Positions 21,797 through 32,802 are shown, counted from the first letter of the stretch. The stretch is 64,000 bases of DNA from Armigeres subalbatus (GCF_024139115.2 NC_085140.1:459141506-459205505), one strand, 5' to 3'. Program-made: numbers and translations. The notes: a model not told the origin generated them from the sequence alone.

Positions 21797-22991
21797 TGAC
21801 GAACATGCCCAGGGTGAAGATCTGGTCGAAGCGAGTTTTGCAACCGCGTAGTCGTGTTGCCAGTTGGGTGAAAATCGGAACTAGCTGCTCCGATGTGTAG
21901 AGCGGTGGGTCGCCCTCGGCCGGAAGGGGCTCATTATCCTGACGACGGAATCCAGGGGGAGGAAGCGGGGGCCAATCGCTGGTGGATGGTGTTGGAGCTT
22001 GAACTGATGCTGCAGCAGCCGCCAGCCGTTTGTGTGGCTGCAAAGGTGGAAGAATTGGTATCGCTCGCCGGGGAGCCGGGATGGCCGGAAAGTTCACCTC
22101 GTTGAGAGCAGGAACTCGGTTGTTTTTCGGCAGGGACCTGGTGAAGGCCTTCTTCCTGATTTCCAAAAATGCCGCCCGCTTTGGACAGTCCTTGGTTGAA
22201 GCCCGATGCTTGTCGCCACAGTTGGCGCATTTGGGATCAGCAACCTCCATCTTGTCGCACTCATCGGTCGGATGGAACTCGCCACATTTGTTGCAGCGCG
22301 GCTTCATGCGGCAGTTCCTGGTGCCGTGTCCGAAATTGAAGCAGTTGGTCTGCGTGACGTCGCGGTGCACTGGCCGATATCGCTCCCAGTCAACGACTGT
22401 GTAATTTATAACGCCGACCAGCTTCAGGTCCTTCCACGTGGTGGAGCCGTGCTCCAGGTGGACAAGGTAAAGCTGGTCGCGATATCTCCTCGTCTTGTCG
22501 TGACAAGCGATCTTGTGCACAGCCACCGGTTTCAATCCGCAACTTTCGAGCTCAGCTTTTAGCTCCTCTTCCTTCATGTCGTGGAGTCCTCGCAGCAAGG
22601 CCTTTAGCGGCTTCGTGCCGGGGTGGTCATGAGTGTAGTACTCATACCTGTGGACCTCGAGGAACTCCACGACGGATTGATGATGGTCCTTATTTGCCGG
22701 CATTACTTTCACGCCCTCGCTGCAGAGCCGAAAAGTACATTTCAGCTCTTTAGCGATCAGCTGGCGAATTTTTGGGCGCAAATCCGGTGGATCGCCCTTG
22801 ACAAACACGGGCGGGCACTTCTCCTTCCGCTCCGGTTGCACCTGCGGCAGCTGCGATTGCTGCTTCTTCCTCTTTTTCGGTGGATTGCCGGCGTCATCAA
22901 GTGACAACGGAGAGAACACGTTGTTCTGCAAAAGCTGCTTGGAGGGGTTACCCGCGCCTCCAAGAGCAGTGCGCTTAGGCACTTTGAGCAA
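21780..22991 (-). CDS. Jockey LINE ORF1, zinc-knuckle RNA-binding protein
   Basis: The open frame runs about 400 residues and ends a few bases past the start of ORF2. Three CCHC knuckles are visible in the C-terminal half, including CFNFGHGTRNC, CNKCGEFHPTDEC and CANCGDKHRASTKDC, preceded by the conserved gag-like block PLKALLRGLHDM. This order is typical of Jockey ORF1, which binds the element RNA. The frame lacks an ATG at its beginning; its first possible initiator is a TTG, so the original start may be mutated. The frame is otherwise uninterrupted. It is transposon protein, not a host gene. Confidence 0.85.
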   Translation of the reverse strand: MLKVPKRTALGGAGNPSKQLLQNNVFSPLSLDDAGNPPKKRKKQQSQLPQVQPERKEKCPPVFVKGDPPDLRPKIRQLIAKELKCTFRLCSEGVKVMPANKDHHQSVVEFLEVHRYEYYTHDHPGTKPLKALLRGLHDMKEEELKAELESCGLKPVAVHKIACHDKTRRYRDQLYLVHLEHGSTTWKDLKLVGVINYTVVDWERYRPVHRDVTQTNCFNFGHGTRNCRMKPRCNKCGEFHPTDECDKMEVADPKCANCGDKHRASTKDCPKRAAFLEIRKKAFTRSLPKNNRVPALNEVNFPAIPAPRRAIPILPPLQPHKRLAAAAASVQAPTPSTSDWPPLPPPGFRRQDNEPLPAEGDPPLYTSEQLVPIFTQLATRLRGCKTRFDQIFTLGMFVIENCC

Positions 22992-22995
22992 AAAA

Positions 22996-23030
22996 CACGT
23001 CCGTACGTGCTGCTATCTCGAACTGGAATG
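22996..23030 (-). promoter_or_regulatory. LINE internal promoter: start site CATTCC and DPE GGACGTG at +29
   Basis: Counting from C at 23030 as +1, GGACGTG (minus strand, 23002-22996) lies at +29 to +35. This matches the downstream promoter element and its spacing in insect Jockey-type LINEs that lack a TATA box. It supports a full-length 5' end. Confidence 0.6.
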
Positions 23031-23159
23031 GCTGCGTGTCTGCTATAGGCTCTGGTCTCCGATGACCGTCCGTTTTATAGACGAGGACTTGTCACCTGGA
23101 GACATGGCATACAAAAAACAAGGCAGGCTCATCACGTATGTAAACATTCAGTTTGAATA

Positions 23160-23289
23160 GTGCTGTCCAATGAGAGCTTGAAGTAGCTCGAAGTTTCTCC
23201 CTGTCCTGCTCTTGCCCATTTTTTGACAAAAAAGAATGAGCAGGACGGGAACAACTTCGAGCTACTTCGAGCTGCTCATTGAACAGCAC
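23160..23289. mobile_element. MITE, 130 bp, TA target site
   Basis: The termini GTGCTGTCCAATGAG and its near-perfect reverse complement are flanked by TA (23158-23159, 23290-23291). Long inner arms include GTAGCTCGAAG and CCTGTCCTGCTC, so nearly the whole element folds on itself. Confidence 0.8.
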
Positions 23290-23614
23290 TAATGTAAACA
23301 TGTGACGTCACTGATATCTTCGCACAAGCTGGACCGAGACGATGCTCTACGGTCGCAGCATGCTTACTTTTGTACTCCAACAGGTGTCGATAAAATATGC
23401 GTCACATTCGAAGTGTCATTTTTCTAACGAGCCTACCTTGTTTTCTGTATACCGTGACCTGGAGACTCTGTTCCCCTTGTTACTATAGCAACCGCTTTTT
23501 TTTTGTTTCCCCTCTTCTACAACGTTTCGATTTTGATTTTGGGTGTAGAGGGTCTCGTGACATGAAGTTCGTGACATGGGGTTTGTAACGAGAAACATTT
23601 TAGTTTGTATTTTA

Positions 23615-24312
23615 GTATATATCTCGAGCAACATATGATGACGGCCGAAAAGCCAACAATGCAGAACCGAGAAAAATTAGGTTCAAGTTTTCTATGACTA
23701 ATTTAATTCATTTGTTGAAGTAGAAACTCATACTATGGCCAAAAACATGTCAATGCTATACTGCCGCTAACCGCAAGTCGAGCACATCTGTATATGGGCC
23801 TCCATATACAGATGTGCTCGACTTGCGGTTAGCGCCAGTATACGTAAATAGTTATATTATAACAGCAACTTAAGATTTATTGAAACACTATTCGAAATCT
23901 ACAAAATTTCAGCTAAAACAAAAAACTTGCCGTTTACCCGCGTTACCGGCGGCACGTCTGGCTTTTAAGCCGTTCGCTCAAAGTTAGTAATATCATCGGG
24001 TTTGTTCAGATTTGTAAACCAGAGCAGTTCTGCTATGCGATATATTGATAACCTAGTAAGAATATGCAAACAAAACGCTCAACATGGTAGTTAAGGCCGC
24101 CAAACAAAGGATTTTAAAACCACTATAGTGCAAATGGTTCATGGGACCTTCACTCAAAATAGCAATAAAAGTGTTTTTTAAGGAATATCAATAACGGAGT
24201 TTTACCTAGCATGAAGATCCATTAACAAGGCAATCGTTTATGCTAGAAAATCGAAAATCATGGTTTAGGTTTATAAGCCCTAATCATATGTTACGCGAGA
24301 TATTTATTATAA
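23615..24312 (-). repeat. Dispersed TIR repeat, copy 2, with nested hairpin
   Basis: Both ends carry versions of TCTCGMGYAACATATGAT in inverted orientation, and the right half matches 7425-7785 in reverse. It is non-coding. The hairpin at 23761-23838 is inserted inside it. Confidence 0.6.
23761..23838. mobile_element. 78-bp hairpin micro-element at TATA
   Basis: The arms CTGCCGCTAACCGCAAGTCG and reverse complement fold around a short GC-rich loop. TATA occurs on both sides (23757-23760 and 23839-23842). Size, flanks and CTGCCG end match the element at 19432-19507 but the arm sequence is different. Confidence 0.8.
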
Positions 24313-24320
24313 TATTATAA

Positions 24321-24524
24321 ATTCAGTAGAAAACCGAATTATAGCCGCTATCGAAATTGGATTTTTCTCACAATCCATACGTTAAACCTAATTTCGGAAG
24401 TAGTGCGCTGTATAGCACATCACCAAATGAAAACAGCGAACCACTTCCGAAGTTAGGTTTAACGTATGAATTGTGAGAAAAATTCAACTTCGTTGGCGGC
24501 TATAATTCGGATTTGCACTGAATT
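24321..24524. mobile_element. Fold-back MITE, 204 bp
   Basis: The two halves are inverted repeats of about 85 bp starting ATTCAGTAGAAAACCGAATT and including ACGTTAAACCTAA. The element at 34123-34617 shares the subterminal motifs (GAAAACCG, TTGGATTT, ACCTAACTTCG), so they are one family. Confidence 0.8.
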
Positions 24525-25408
24525 GACTTTTATGTCGTTCGTATTAAATAGTTGGCTTATTGGGCCTGCGCAAACCTCCTGTCTCGTCGGAGGTCCGTCG
24601 TGTCAGGTCTTTTTAGCGTCCCACCTAACACCAGGAGTTGGGCTTGTGCATTTTGAGCGGCACACGGTCGCTTTGTACACACGGAAGCCTGATACATGCA
24701 GCTAGAAGTCGCAGTTGGCCTGGTGAGGGATCGTCAAGCCCTTGGAGGTTGGATATAGTCCCTGCTGCCCCCAAGTGAGACCTATTCTGCTTTATACTGT
24801 CGAAACTAATTTAAAGAATGTAGATATAATGTTCATTTTATTTCTGAGTCGTAGTATTTTCAGATCATGCAAATCTGATGAGAAGTTTGAAAACAACAAA
24901 ATCTGTTGAATTGACCTATTGTAAAATAAATAAATTATTTACCATTTGGTAATTCACTGTACAATACTTTAAGACAACGATATCAATCTGCACCTGATTA
25001 AAATCCATATGATATATGATCACAATTATTTTATTGCTAAAAATATTCACTTTCCAAATCAGTGATAAATTTAGAAAAGACTATTCTGTTGGAAATCCAT
25101 TAAATTAAAAAAAAAAGGAATAGCTTTTCCCTGTAGTTTAAAGTCATGATCAAGCAATAGCATTAGTATGGCACCTCAAATGGTTTTGATTCCAAATATT
25201 TTGTGTCTGGCGAATTCGTTGATAGTTCTGCTCATCTTTCTAGAATATTGTTACCAATAAAAACGTTTAACGATTCATTGGTAGCCTTAGTATTCACTTA
25301 CCCCGGGGTACCTTATAGAAAAAGCCCCGGCAGCGAATGGAATACGAATATAGGTATATAAAATAGGGGAAATGTTCCGATCTCCATCTTACTGAACTAT
25401 ATTCATTA
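24525..25408. other. Unassigned sequence, possibly a LINE 3' remnant at its left
   Basis: About 24540-24790 is GC-richer than its surroundings and contains dense short words of LINE 3' UTR type, but no frame or motif could be recognised. The remainder is AT-rich and featureless. Confidence 0.35.
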
Positions 25409-25926
25409 GGGTGCCAATGGAATGTATGGGAAAAAAAATGTCATCGAATTTCAAAAAAAGACATTGCTCACAAGTTTCATTACCCCAAAATATGACCCAT
25501 GCACAATTTGAGCTCAATCAGACATGATTTAGGGGTGCCTAAAATTCATAAAAGTTTTGAAATTTTTACCCATGAAAAATTTTCCAAGGAAAACCAAAGG
25601 AAAAGTCAAAAATTGAATTTTTGTCTTTGATGCCAAATGACTTAAAAATGCAACACCTTGTCCATGAAGCCCATGCAGCCCTAAAATATGCCCCTATGCA
25701 AAATTTGAGATGTATCGGACATGATTTAGGGGTTCTCTAAATCTTGTTATCAAAATTTTGAATTTTTTGTAATTGGATCTTTACACGTTGGGTTTTGAAT
25801 TCATGCGGTACCGCGTAATAATAACCGCATAAAAATAAACCTTAGTGTGATAAATTTCTCCGTAAAACGGATCTCAAAAGTTTTCAAAGTTACAAAAATT
25901 CAAAACATTGATAGCAAGATTCTGAG

Positions 25927-27163
25927 ATGATGATGATGATGATGATACTACCATCTATTGTAGCAAGGCACCTGCCAATAGCACTGGCCATGTCTGACAA
26001 ACGATTTGATCATGATTATACTATTGTATGTATTTCATCAAACTCCTGTATTAAGGGGCCAAAAATTGGTGGGCAAACACTTATGCGAATCCACGGGATG
26101 AATAGAGAATCTCCTTCCAGAAGAAAGTTCGTACATACAATAATATAATCTAGCCCTCGTTACCCAGATTGACCCAATAGATGGGGAGAAGAGCCCACCC
26201 TTTATGGAACGCACACACGGTCAAGCAGTTTGATCAACATTGACTCCACCTCTCGTTTATTCAAACATTCATCAAGTTTTATCAACAGCGACACGAACAA
26301 TCAATTTATTCGACCAACAATATCACACACGAACGACCGAAGCACCAACTTGAGCGCCAACCATCAAAAAATATATGGGGGTTTGTGCAACTTCACTACA
26401 AATGCTCAAACATGTTCGGCGAACCTTGACTCCACCCCCGACAACTCAAACCAAAATCAAACCGTTTTAATTTTTTCCAACCGAGCCGCCAACTGTCAAA
26501 TTGTTCTTCGAACAACTTCACACACGTTCAAACAAAGCAGCAACCGAAGCGTTTTCTTGGGGGTGGAGTCAATGTTCGTCGAACTGCTTGACTGGTGTGT
26601 ACGTTGCATTATCCACGAGATGTTAAAAATAGGATGTTGGCGATTCCACTCTTCCTATCCAAGTCGCTTCAATCGTGTGCCCTGATGGTTATATACACTT
26701 TTTTTTTAATATTTTATATAAATAATGGGATATAATGTAATTGTATACAATGGAATTCTTTCACCAAATTTCTGTGGACGAGATTCACACCCGTGTGTTT
26801 TGAGAATGCTTCAGTTTTGAGCCAATGTCTTGAAAAGCACAAAAATCAGAAAGTGTTTGATAAAATGAAAAGTTTGAGTCCTTGATTTGTTTTCCATCTC
26901 CGTTGAATCGTTCAAGACGTTATGGACATTTAAGACGGGACACGATTGGTCACTATCAAAATAATTTTTCTTCGTCGGGATATCTTGATGGAATTCGATT
27001 TTTCAGTGATACTTGAATTTCACATTTTCTCCATTTCTGCTTTCAACCCACCCACATCAATTAGAAGGGGTTCGCAGGCATTGTCGGGTGTGATTCCAAA
27101 TCTGAAAGCATCGGCACTCATCTGCGACGTGATACACTCTGGTTGTTCAACAGAATGCCGACT
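25927..27163 (-). mobile_element. Retroposon with (ATC)n tail, 19-bp target duplication
   Basis: A perfect 19-bp direct repeat (TTGATAGCAAGATTCTGAG at 25908-25926 and 27164-27182) flanks it. On the minus strand it ends in an (ATC)n tract (plus strand ATGATGATG), as expected of a LINE-type tail. No recognisable protein is encoded. A MITE at 26208-26604 interrupts it. Confidence 0.7.
26208..26604. mobile_element. MITE, about 400 bp, nested in the retroposon
   Basis: The ends are related inverted repeats containing GTCAAGCAGTTYGA and AACATTGACTCCACC. A third copy of the CTTGACTCCACC word lies inside, so the element has internal repeats. The frame across it is spurious. Confidence 0.7.
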
Positions 27164-27883
27164 TTGATAGCAAGATTCTGAGCACCCCTAAATCATGTTC
27201 GATGAAGGTCAAATTTTGCATGGGGGAATATTTTAAGGCTTAGGACATGTTTGCGTAACGTCCGGTTTTTAAAATCGATGAAAAATGGTTTTCGCCATAA
27301 GAAAAAAAAGTCCCAAAACAGTCGATTTTTCTCAAAAAAAATAATTCTCAAAGTTTCATGCATTTTGAGTCCATCAAAAAACAAAAACAAAATTTCCCTT
27401 GTGAGAAAAAAAAAGAATGGTTTGATTTTTTGATTAATTTTGAGCACCTCTGAATCAAGTCCGATTTAGCTCAAATTTTGCATAGAGGGATATTTTTGGT
27501 TACGAAAACGTTTGAGTATCGTCTGGTGTAAAAATTCGATGAAAAAATATTTCATCATCGGAAAAAATTCTAGTCCCAAAAATGTTCTAAGAGAAAAAAT
27601 CGGTTTTTTTTCAAAATTTTTTTTGAAATAACATCAGATCTCGACGTTTCATGCATTTTAAGTCATTTGGCATCAAAAACAAAAAATCGATTTTCGACTT
27701 TTCCTTCGGTTCCCCCTTGGAAAAATTTTCATAGGTAAAAATTTCAATTGATGAATTTTAGGCTCCCCTAAATCATTTCCGATTGAGTTAAAATTTTGCA
27801 TGGTGTCATATTTTGGGGTAATGAAACTTGTATGGTGAGCAATTTTTTTTAAATTCGAAAATGTTATTTTCATTGGCACCCTA

Positions 27884-28295
27884 ATATTCATCTCATCGCG
27901 AAACAATGGCTCAAATTTTGTCGCTTGTTTTAGTAAACATGCGTGCTCATTGATGAAAAAAAAATCATAAAAATAAGAACCAAATCATGTTCTTTTTCAT
28001 TGCTTTGTTTTTTGAATAGATGAACATCGGAGCCATGAGATGAAATCCAGGGGCAATTCCCCTACATAACTCGGCTCAAAATCCTCGATAAGCGAACTAA
28101 TTGGTATGGATTATTGAAGGGTCTATTCTGCAGTCGTATATCAAAACGGATATGTTCGGATTCCTATAAATAATGATTGCAATGACAATACATTCTCAAT
28201 TTTATTACAACGTTTTGCAATGTTCTCTGTAGTATTGACGAAAAGCTGATTTCCCTCATATACAAATGATAACTTTTAATACAGTTACTATCGAG
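27884..28295. other. Downstream flank of the receptor gene
   Basis: The stretch is non-coding. It holds the candidate poly(A) signal for the minus-strand receptor gene and nothing else recognisable. Confidence 0.5.
28201..28206 (-). terminator. Candidate polyadenylation signal of the receptor gene
   Basis: AATAAA on the minus strand lies about 90 bases past the stop codon of the receptor coding sequence. Confidence 0.45.
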
Positions 28296-29783
28296 CTATA
28301 AGCTGAAGTAAACTATTGAAATGACGAATATAATCAAATAGACTATAAACGCAAGTCGATCGAGGATCACTGCTAGCCGACACCAGTCGTACTGCTTAGA
28401 ATTGATCGATAGTTTACCACTCACAGCTTCCTTGTCCTCTTCGAATGGACCGTTGTCACTAACGCCAAGCAGTGTCCCGAGGCAACCGTCCAGTTGACCC
28501 TTAACAACAATCGGCACTGGATGGCACTGCTTGTTACGAGCTATTCGAAGTACAATGATTGATATAATTGTGCTAATGGCTACCAGATAAAACGTGGAGC
28601 TGTAGAAGGTCACTGTAGATTTAAAAAAACAGAAAAAGAAATATGGTTGATTAATACGAATATTGATGTATTAAAAAAATAACAAAATTACCGATTAATG
28701 GCGTTTGGCCAGACATGGCTGGCAGCTGATCAGCAAAGTAGATGAGAAATACTGTTACAATCAGTCCAATGAGTCCGTTTAGGACAATTTTCTCGCCGCA
28801 TTGTGGTGGAAGCCAGAATACTGATAAAGCTAGGAGCATTATTACAATTGCTGGGCTTACTACAACCGTCGTGTAAGTTGAAGCTTGTCGCTGGATCGTG
28901 ATGTTGTACTGGATATCGATGTAGGGTTCCTTGCAACATTTGTAGAACACGGTGTGGCGTTCGGTGGTCATCTTTTTAATACTCCACTCATGGTTCGGTA
29001 CGAGCCACAACAGCTATGGAATGTTCGTGTTAATGGAATATTAGATTTTCAATCGGAAGTGTTAGCAATATACCTCGGGATCTTCGCCGGAAGTGGTCAT
29101 GTTCAGTTTGTATCCATCGTATGTCCAAGAACCAATCTTCAGAGTACAGGTGTGATAGTCATAGGGCCAAAAGCGAAGATTCAGTTCACAAAAGCTGTGA
29201 TAATTGGTCGGAGGAACCCACAATACTTCACCGTTGCTATATACGATCACATTCGTTTGGCCATAGTGTAGATTATCTGCACCCTTGGCATTGTTGTACA
29301 GAACTACATCCGGTTTCCACACGGCATCTGGATTGCATCGGAATTGATCCAAATTGCCGTAGTCGGCCGGATTCCACTTGAGCTTATCGTCGTTCCATGT
29401 CTGGAAGTACCGAGTATTAGCTTTCAGAATAACACAAGTGATTGAAGGACAAGCATATTTTAAAGACACATATAGTTACCATTTTCACCCATCCTATTGT
29501 GGAAAAAACGGAGTTTTCCTCGTCGACATCCACGTGCCAAATGGTCATCCTGAATAATTTTCAAAAAATTCAGTGAATCAAAATTGAAAAAACGAGTTTC
29601 GTTAGTTTTCAGGTGCAAACAACTCAACCGATCGGGGTTGACTGTTGGAATTTAGTTTAACAACTTACTTCACATCCAAATTAGTGACATTGTAGTACTG
29701 ACTGGGCCGCGCATTCCGGTCGTAGTCGGCAAACAAATCTTTCTTGAGCTTATCAACCCACGTCTGCTTTATTGCTGGGAAAG
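28296..29783 (-). CDS. Nicotinic acetylcholine receptor subunit, divergent alpha type (5' exon missing)
   Basis: Five exons on the minus strand join in frame: 29783-29669, 29549-29480, 29400-29074, 29013-28692 and 28612-28296, all with GT-AG borders, giving 382 residues. It is a pentameric ligand-gated cation channel subunit. The extracellular part holds the Cys-loop (C, 13 residues, C around FWPYDY) and vicinal cysteines in loop C (YKCCKEPY), which define an alpha subunit. M1 follows TTVVVSPAIVIMLLAL, M2 starts GEKIVLNGLIG, M3 is FYLVAISTIISIIVLRIA and M4 lies near the end. The M3-M4 loop is only about 60 residues. Divergent M2 and short loop suggest the alpha9-like group of insect subunits; that placement is inference. 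The signal-peptide exon was not found. Confidence 0.92.
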
Positions 29784-29876
29784 CTGGAAGCAGAAAAACA
29801 AGAGGTTAGGGTTACTATTCCTGTTCTGTTCCTGTTCATAATATAATATAAATAGAATACCTGAACGGTACATGTT

Positions 29877-30305
29877 TTTTTTTTCCTTTCTTTATTTGTT
29901 AGGCACTCTGTGTTACTTAACCGCTACTGTGCCAAGATCTACTGTGGTATTCTGCTGAACAGAATCCACACAGAATATATTTTTAGATTCCCATCGTTGT
30001 TGTCGTTGCCAGTCCATCTCATCGTGAGTCCATTGTGTCCGTTTGTCCATGTCGTGCATCCAATGTTCGTTGCATTGTTCAGTTGCCATTAAGCCGGGTC
30101 CGTTGGAGGAATGCCTCCGAGAAGAACAAGTTGTCTGTCAGTCGTCATCAGGCAACCGTGACAGTAAGACGCGTTCCCCAATACGCTACCGCATGGGCTG
30201 CGCATCCGGCGACTGACGAAGGTTTGGTGGAGGGGCTGGGAATCGAACCCATGACCATTCGCTTGTAAGGCGAACGTGTAGCCAACTACGCTACGGGACC
30301 CCCCT
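29877..30305 (-). mobile_element. tRNA-derived SINE upstream of the receptor exons
   Basis: The minus-strand 5' end (about 30301-30226) reads like a tRNA with intact anticodon arm, loop CTTACAA (anticodon TAC, valine-like) and a clean T arm (GGTTCGATTCC). Its acceptor stem does not pair, so it is not a functional tRNA. The 3' end has AATAAAG and a poly(A) run. A 13-bp near-perfect duplication (AACGGTACMTGTT) sits at 29864-29876 and 30306-30318. It probably lies in the first intron of the receptor gene. Confidence 0.85.
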
Positions 30306-30318
30306 AACGGTACCTGTT

Positions 30319-31689
30319 ATTTCTAGTCAAAAAGGTATAAAAAATCCTTGACAGGTATTCAGAAATGGTTTAAAATAAACCACAGGCAGTGAAAGTTACT
30401 TCATGAAGATCATTGTTGTTTGCGGTATTATTTGCAAAAATAAAAAGAACAATTAAAATATTCATTTTTTTTTGGGTGATAAAATCGGGTCAAAAACGTG
30501 TCAAAATCGGGTCGAAAACGTAAATTAATCGGGGGTAGACAAAAGCGAGGAGTGACAAAATCGGGTCGACACTGTAATTCTGTTACATATAAACTCTTTT
30601 AACTGAATGAAGGAAAGAAATTTTATAACATGATTAATCAATACGAAAACCATATGAATCATAGTTTTAATTTTTATAGTTAGGCCGATACAAATATTAA
30701 AATTATTTTATGTCCGACAGCTCTTGGAAAACACGAGGGAAGGGGGAATAAAAAAATAACAAGGAAACGAAAAAAAAGTCCAAAATGCGAATAATTGCAT
30801 GAAAAATTTGGAATTTTAATGGAAAATGATAGCAAAGAATGTTTAGAGAAAGCAAATAATATGAATATTTGTAACATATTTATCCGGTAATGAACTTAGC
30901 ACAAACTTTGTTTATTAAAAAAAAATACTGGAACTTAATTAGAAATTTTGGTTTATCTTTTCTAGAAAGTTTTTGCTGATGGACTTTAAACTGTTGAATC
31001 CATAACAATAACATAACATAACCTTAACAATAACATAACGGCTAGAATTATAAGCTTTTGTTTGAGTCAAGTGTGAAGCTCAAATTGGTTGTACTGAGGC
31101 AATGGTCAGGTGTACTTTTGAAATCTGAGATGTGTTGTCTGCACATGGATGTTTTAAGAAGATTCGGAGTTGCAGAATTCCCGGACCATACGGAATAGAT
31201 AGGAATAGACGCTTGAAGTAGAATCGGTAGAGCACGTCGTATCATGCTCATGCTCACGTTCCTAAAATTATTGAAATGCCATGCTACTTGTTATTAGCGA
31301 CATAGATACGGCCTCGGATTAACCCGTAGTAGGATGCAATGGACGCTGAACTTGCTCATGCAAGAAATATGCGTGGATCAGCTGCTCGTAAGAAGGTCAT
31401 TTCGGCTTATGCACGGCGGTTGCTGCCTGGGCGCTTCCCAATCCTTACACGATCTGAGATGTCTTATCAGACGACTGGTTGCCGATTTTGGTTTATCTTA
31501 CTCCAAGGTACGATACACTGAAAACAATCTTGCTTTTTGAGAGTTACAGTTCCTCTTGTTTTATGAAAAATAAAACATTTTCCCGAACAAGTTCTAAAAT
31601 ATTCATAGGTTTACAAATACATAGGCATACGGTACTAGGATTGGTTTTTTTTTCTCAGAACCCATGTACAAGTGGCATTCATTAAGTGG
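30319..31689. other. Non-coding, AT-rich; a few short repeats
   Basis: AAATCGGGTC recurs several times between 30480 and 30570 and may be one end of a TIR element; its partner was not found. No receptor exon could be recognised on the minus strand. The rest is featureless. Confidence 0.4.
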
Positions 31690-32290
31690 GATCCAATTCT
31701 CACACACCCACTCTTGTGTGCTGAGCACCTTTTAGGGCATACGTTAAGTATCTCCATCCTTGGCTTGAGCTCAAGTCTGATTCCCATCGACTTTATTTAT
31801 TTCTTTGTTAGTGTTTTGCCGCCAGGCGATCCTGGGTCTGCCTCTGCTGCGATGTCCTGCCGGATTCCAGCGCTTGCTTGCAGATTTCGTTTCTGCTCTT
31901 ACGTTGTCTGTGGCCGGCCTACGCCCATTCAAACTGTGGAGTTGCCGTTGATATTGGATCTCGATTGCATCGTCGATGGGGCTCAGTATTCGGGATCCAG
32001 TTGTGAGCCCACCAGGCCCAAGCTGTAAAACATAGACATCGGGTGATGAATACTTGCAAACTATGTGATCTCTGCCAATACGCACTAATTCTCACTGGCG
32101 TATGTGAGTATTCGAGGTTTGGTGCATTGCCTGCACTATTGGATCTCCATGTTCCATGTTGATATTGGTCCGCCGCCCGACGTTGGTTGGCTTTGGTTTC
32201 GAACTTCTGCACTGTTTGCCCGGCTACCGTGGAGTTGGAGTTGTTCACATCCACTGATTTGGTCTTGTTGACGTTGATGAGTGGGAGCAT
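31690..32290 (-). pseudogene. LINE reverse transcriptase C-terminal fragment
   Basis: On the minus strand the phrase WNPAGHRSRGRPRIAWRQ is the basic C-terminal block of RTE/CR1-type LINE reverse transcriptases. Sequence on both sides is degenerate with stops. No tail or duplication was seen, so the ends are approximate. Confidence 0.6.
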
Positions 32291-32802
32291 ACGACCAGAT
32301 CATTCAGTTTATACTTGGTAGAGCGCTGTGGCGTTAGTAAAGCAGTATCATCATCTCGTTCGATTGCTCTATGGAGGTAGACTGCTAGAGAGGTCCATGA
32401 TTTCGTCCACTACGATGGGGAATAGCAACAGAGGTATAATACATGTACCCTTGTCTCACTCTTGTACTCACTCACGATTCCGTGGTCAATCAGTACCAAA
32501 TGGAGGGACTCTTGAAATTAAATGACCTGCTCCAGCATGATGTAAAGCGTGACAGAATGGTTCTCACATGTTCGTCCGAGGCGTAATCCTTTTTCCTGCC
32601 GTCGGAGAATTGTCAACTTTTCCCTATATCTGAATTAGGAGAGGTTGTCAAAAATTGAAGAGCTTGTTGTAAGTTGTCGAGCCAACGTTTCAGCCGATCA
32701 GCTGGATCAATGAGTGACTGACATGTCGCGTCTTTATCTATCATCCATGGATTTGTCCTTGCTTCATTCAGGCGTCGTGAATATCGAAGAGGAAATTAAT
32801 TA
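32291..32802. other. Intergenic DNA, nothing recognised
   Basis: No motif or boundary was recognised between the LINE fragment and the 3-kb TIR element. Confidence 0.45.

Larger units (their letters stand above)
19692..23030 (-). mobile_element. Jockey-clade LINE with ORF1 and ORF2, internally deleted
   Basis: On the minus strand the order is promoter, ORF1 (zinc-knuckle nucleic-acid-binding protein), ORF2 (endonuclease and reverse transcriptase). ORF2 starts within a few bases of the ORF1 end. The reverse transcriptase core is deleted near 20260. The 3' end abuts the BEL right flank at about 19692 without a clear poly(A) tail. The 5' end looks complete at about 23030, where a downstream promoter element is correctly spaced. 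Confidence 0.9.
25409..27881. mobile_element. TA-flanked TIR element with two nested insertions
   Basis: The ends GGGTGCCAATG and reverse complement are bounded by TA (25407-25408 and 27882-27883). The arms are long, imperfect inverted repeats that share TTTAGGGGTGCC, ATGCCAAATGACTT-type and CCAAGG-type blocks. The centre holds a retroposon (25927-27163). No transposase frame was found. Confidence 0.75.

Noticed and set aside
26230..26685. A 151-residue Ser/Asn-rich plus-strand frame
   Set aside because: It is low-complexity and runs across a MITE with inverted ends, so it is not a likely gene.
30226..30301. A tRNA-Val(TAC) gene on the minus strand
   Set aside because: The anticodon and T arms are good, but the acceptor stem does not pair and the sequence continues into a SINE body with a poly(A) tail and target duplication.
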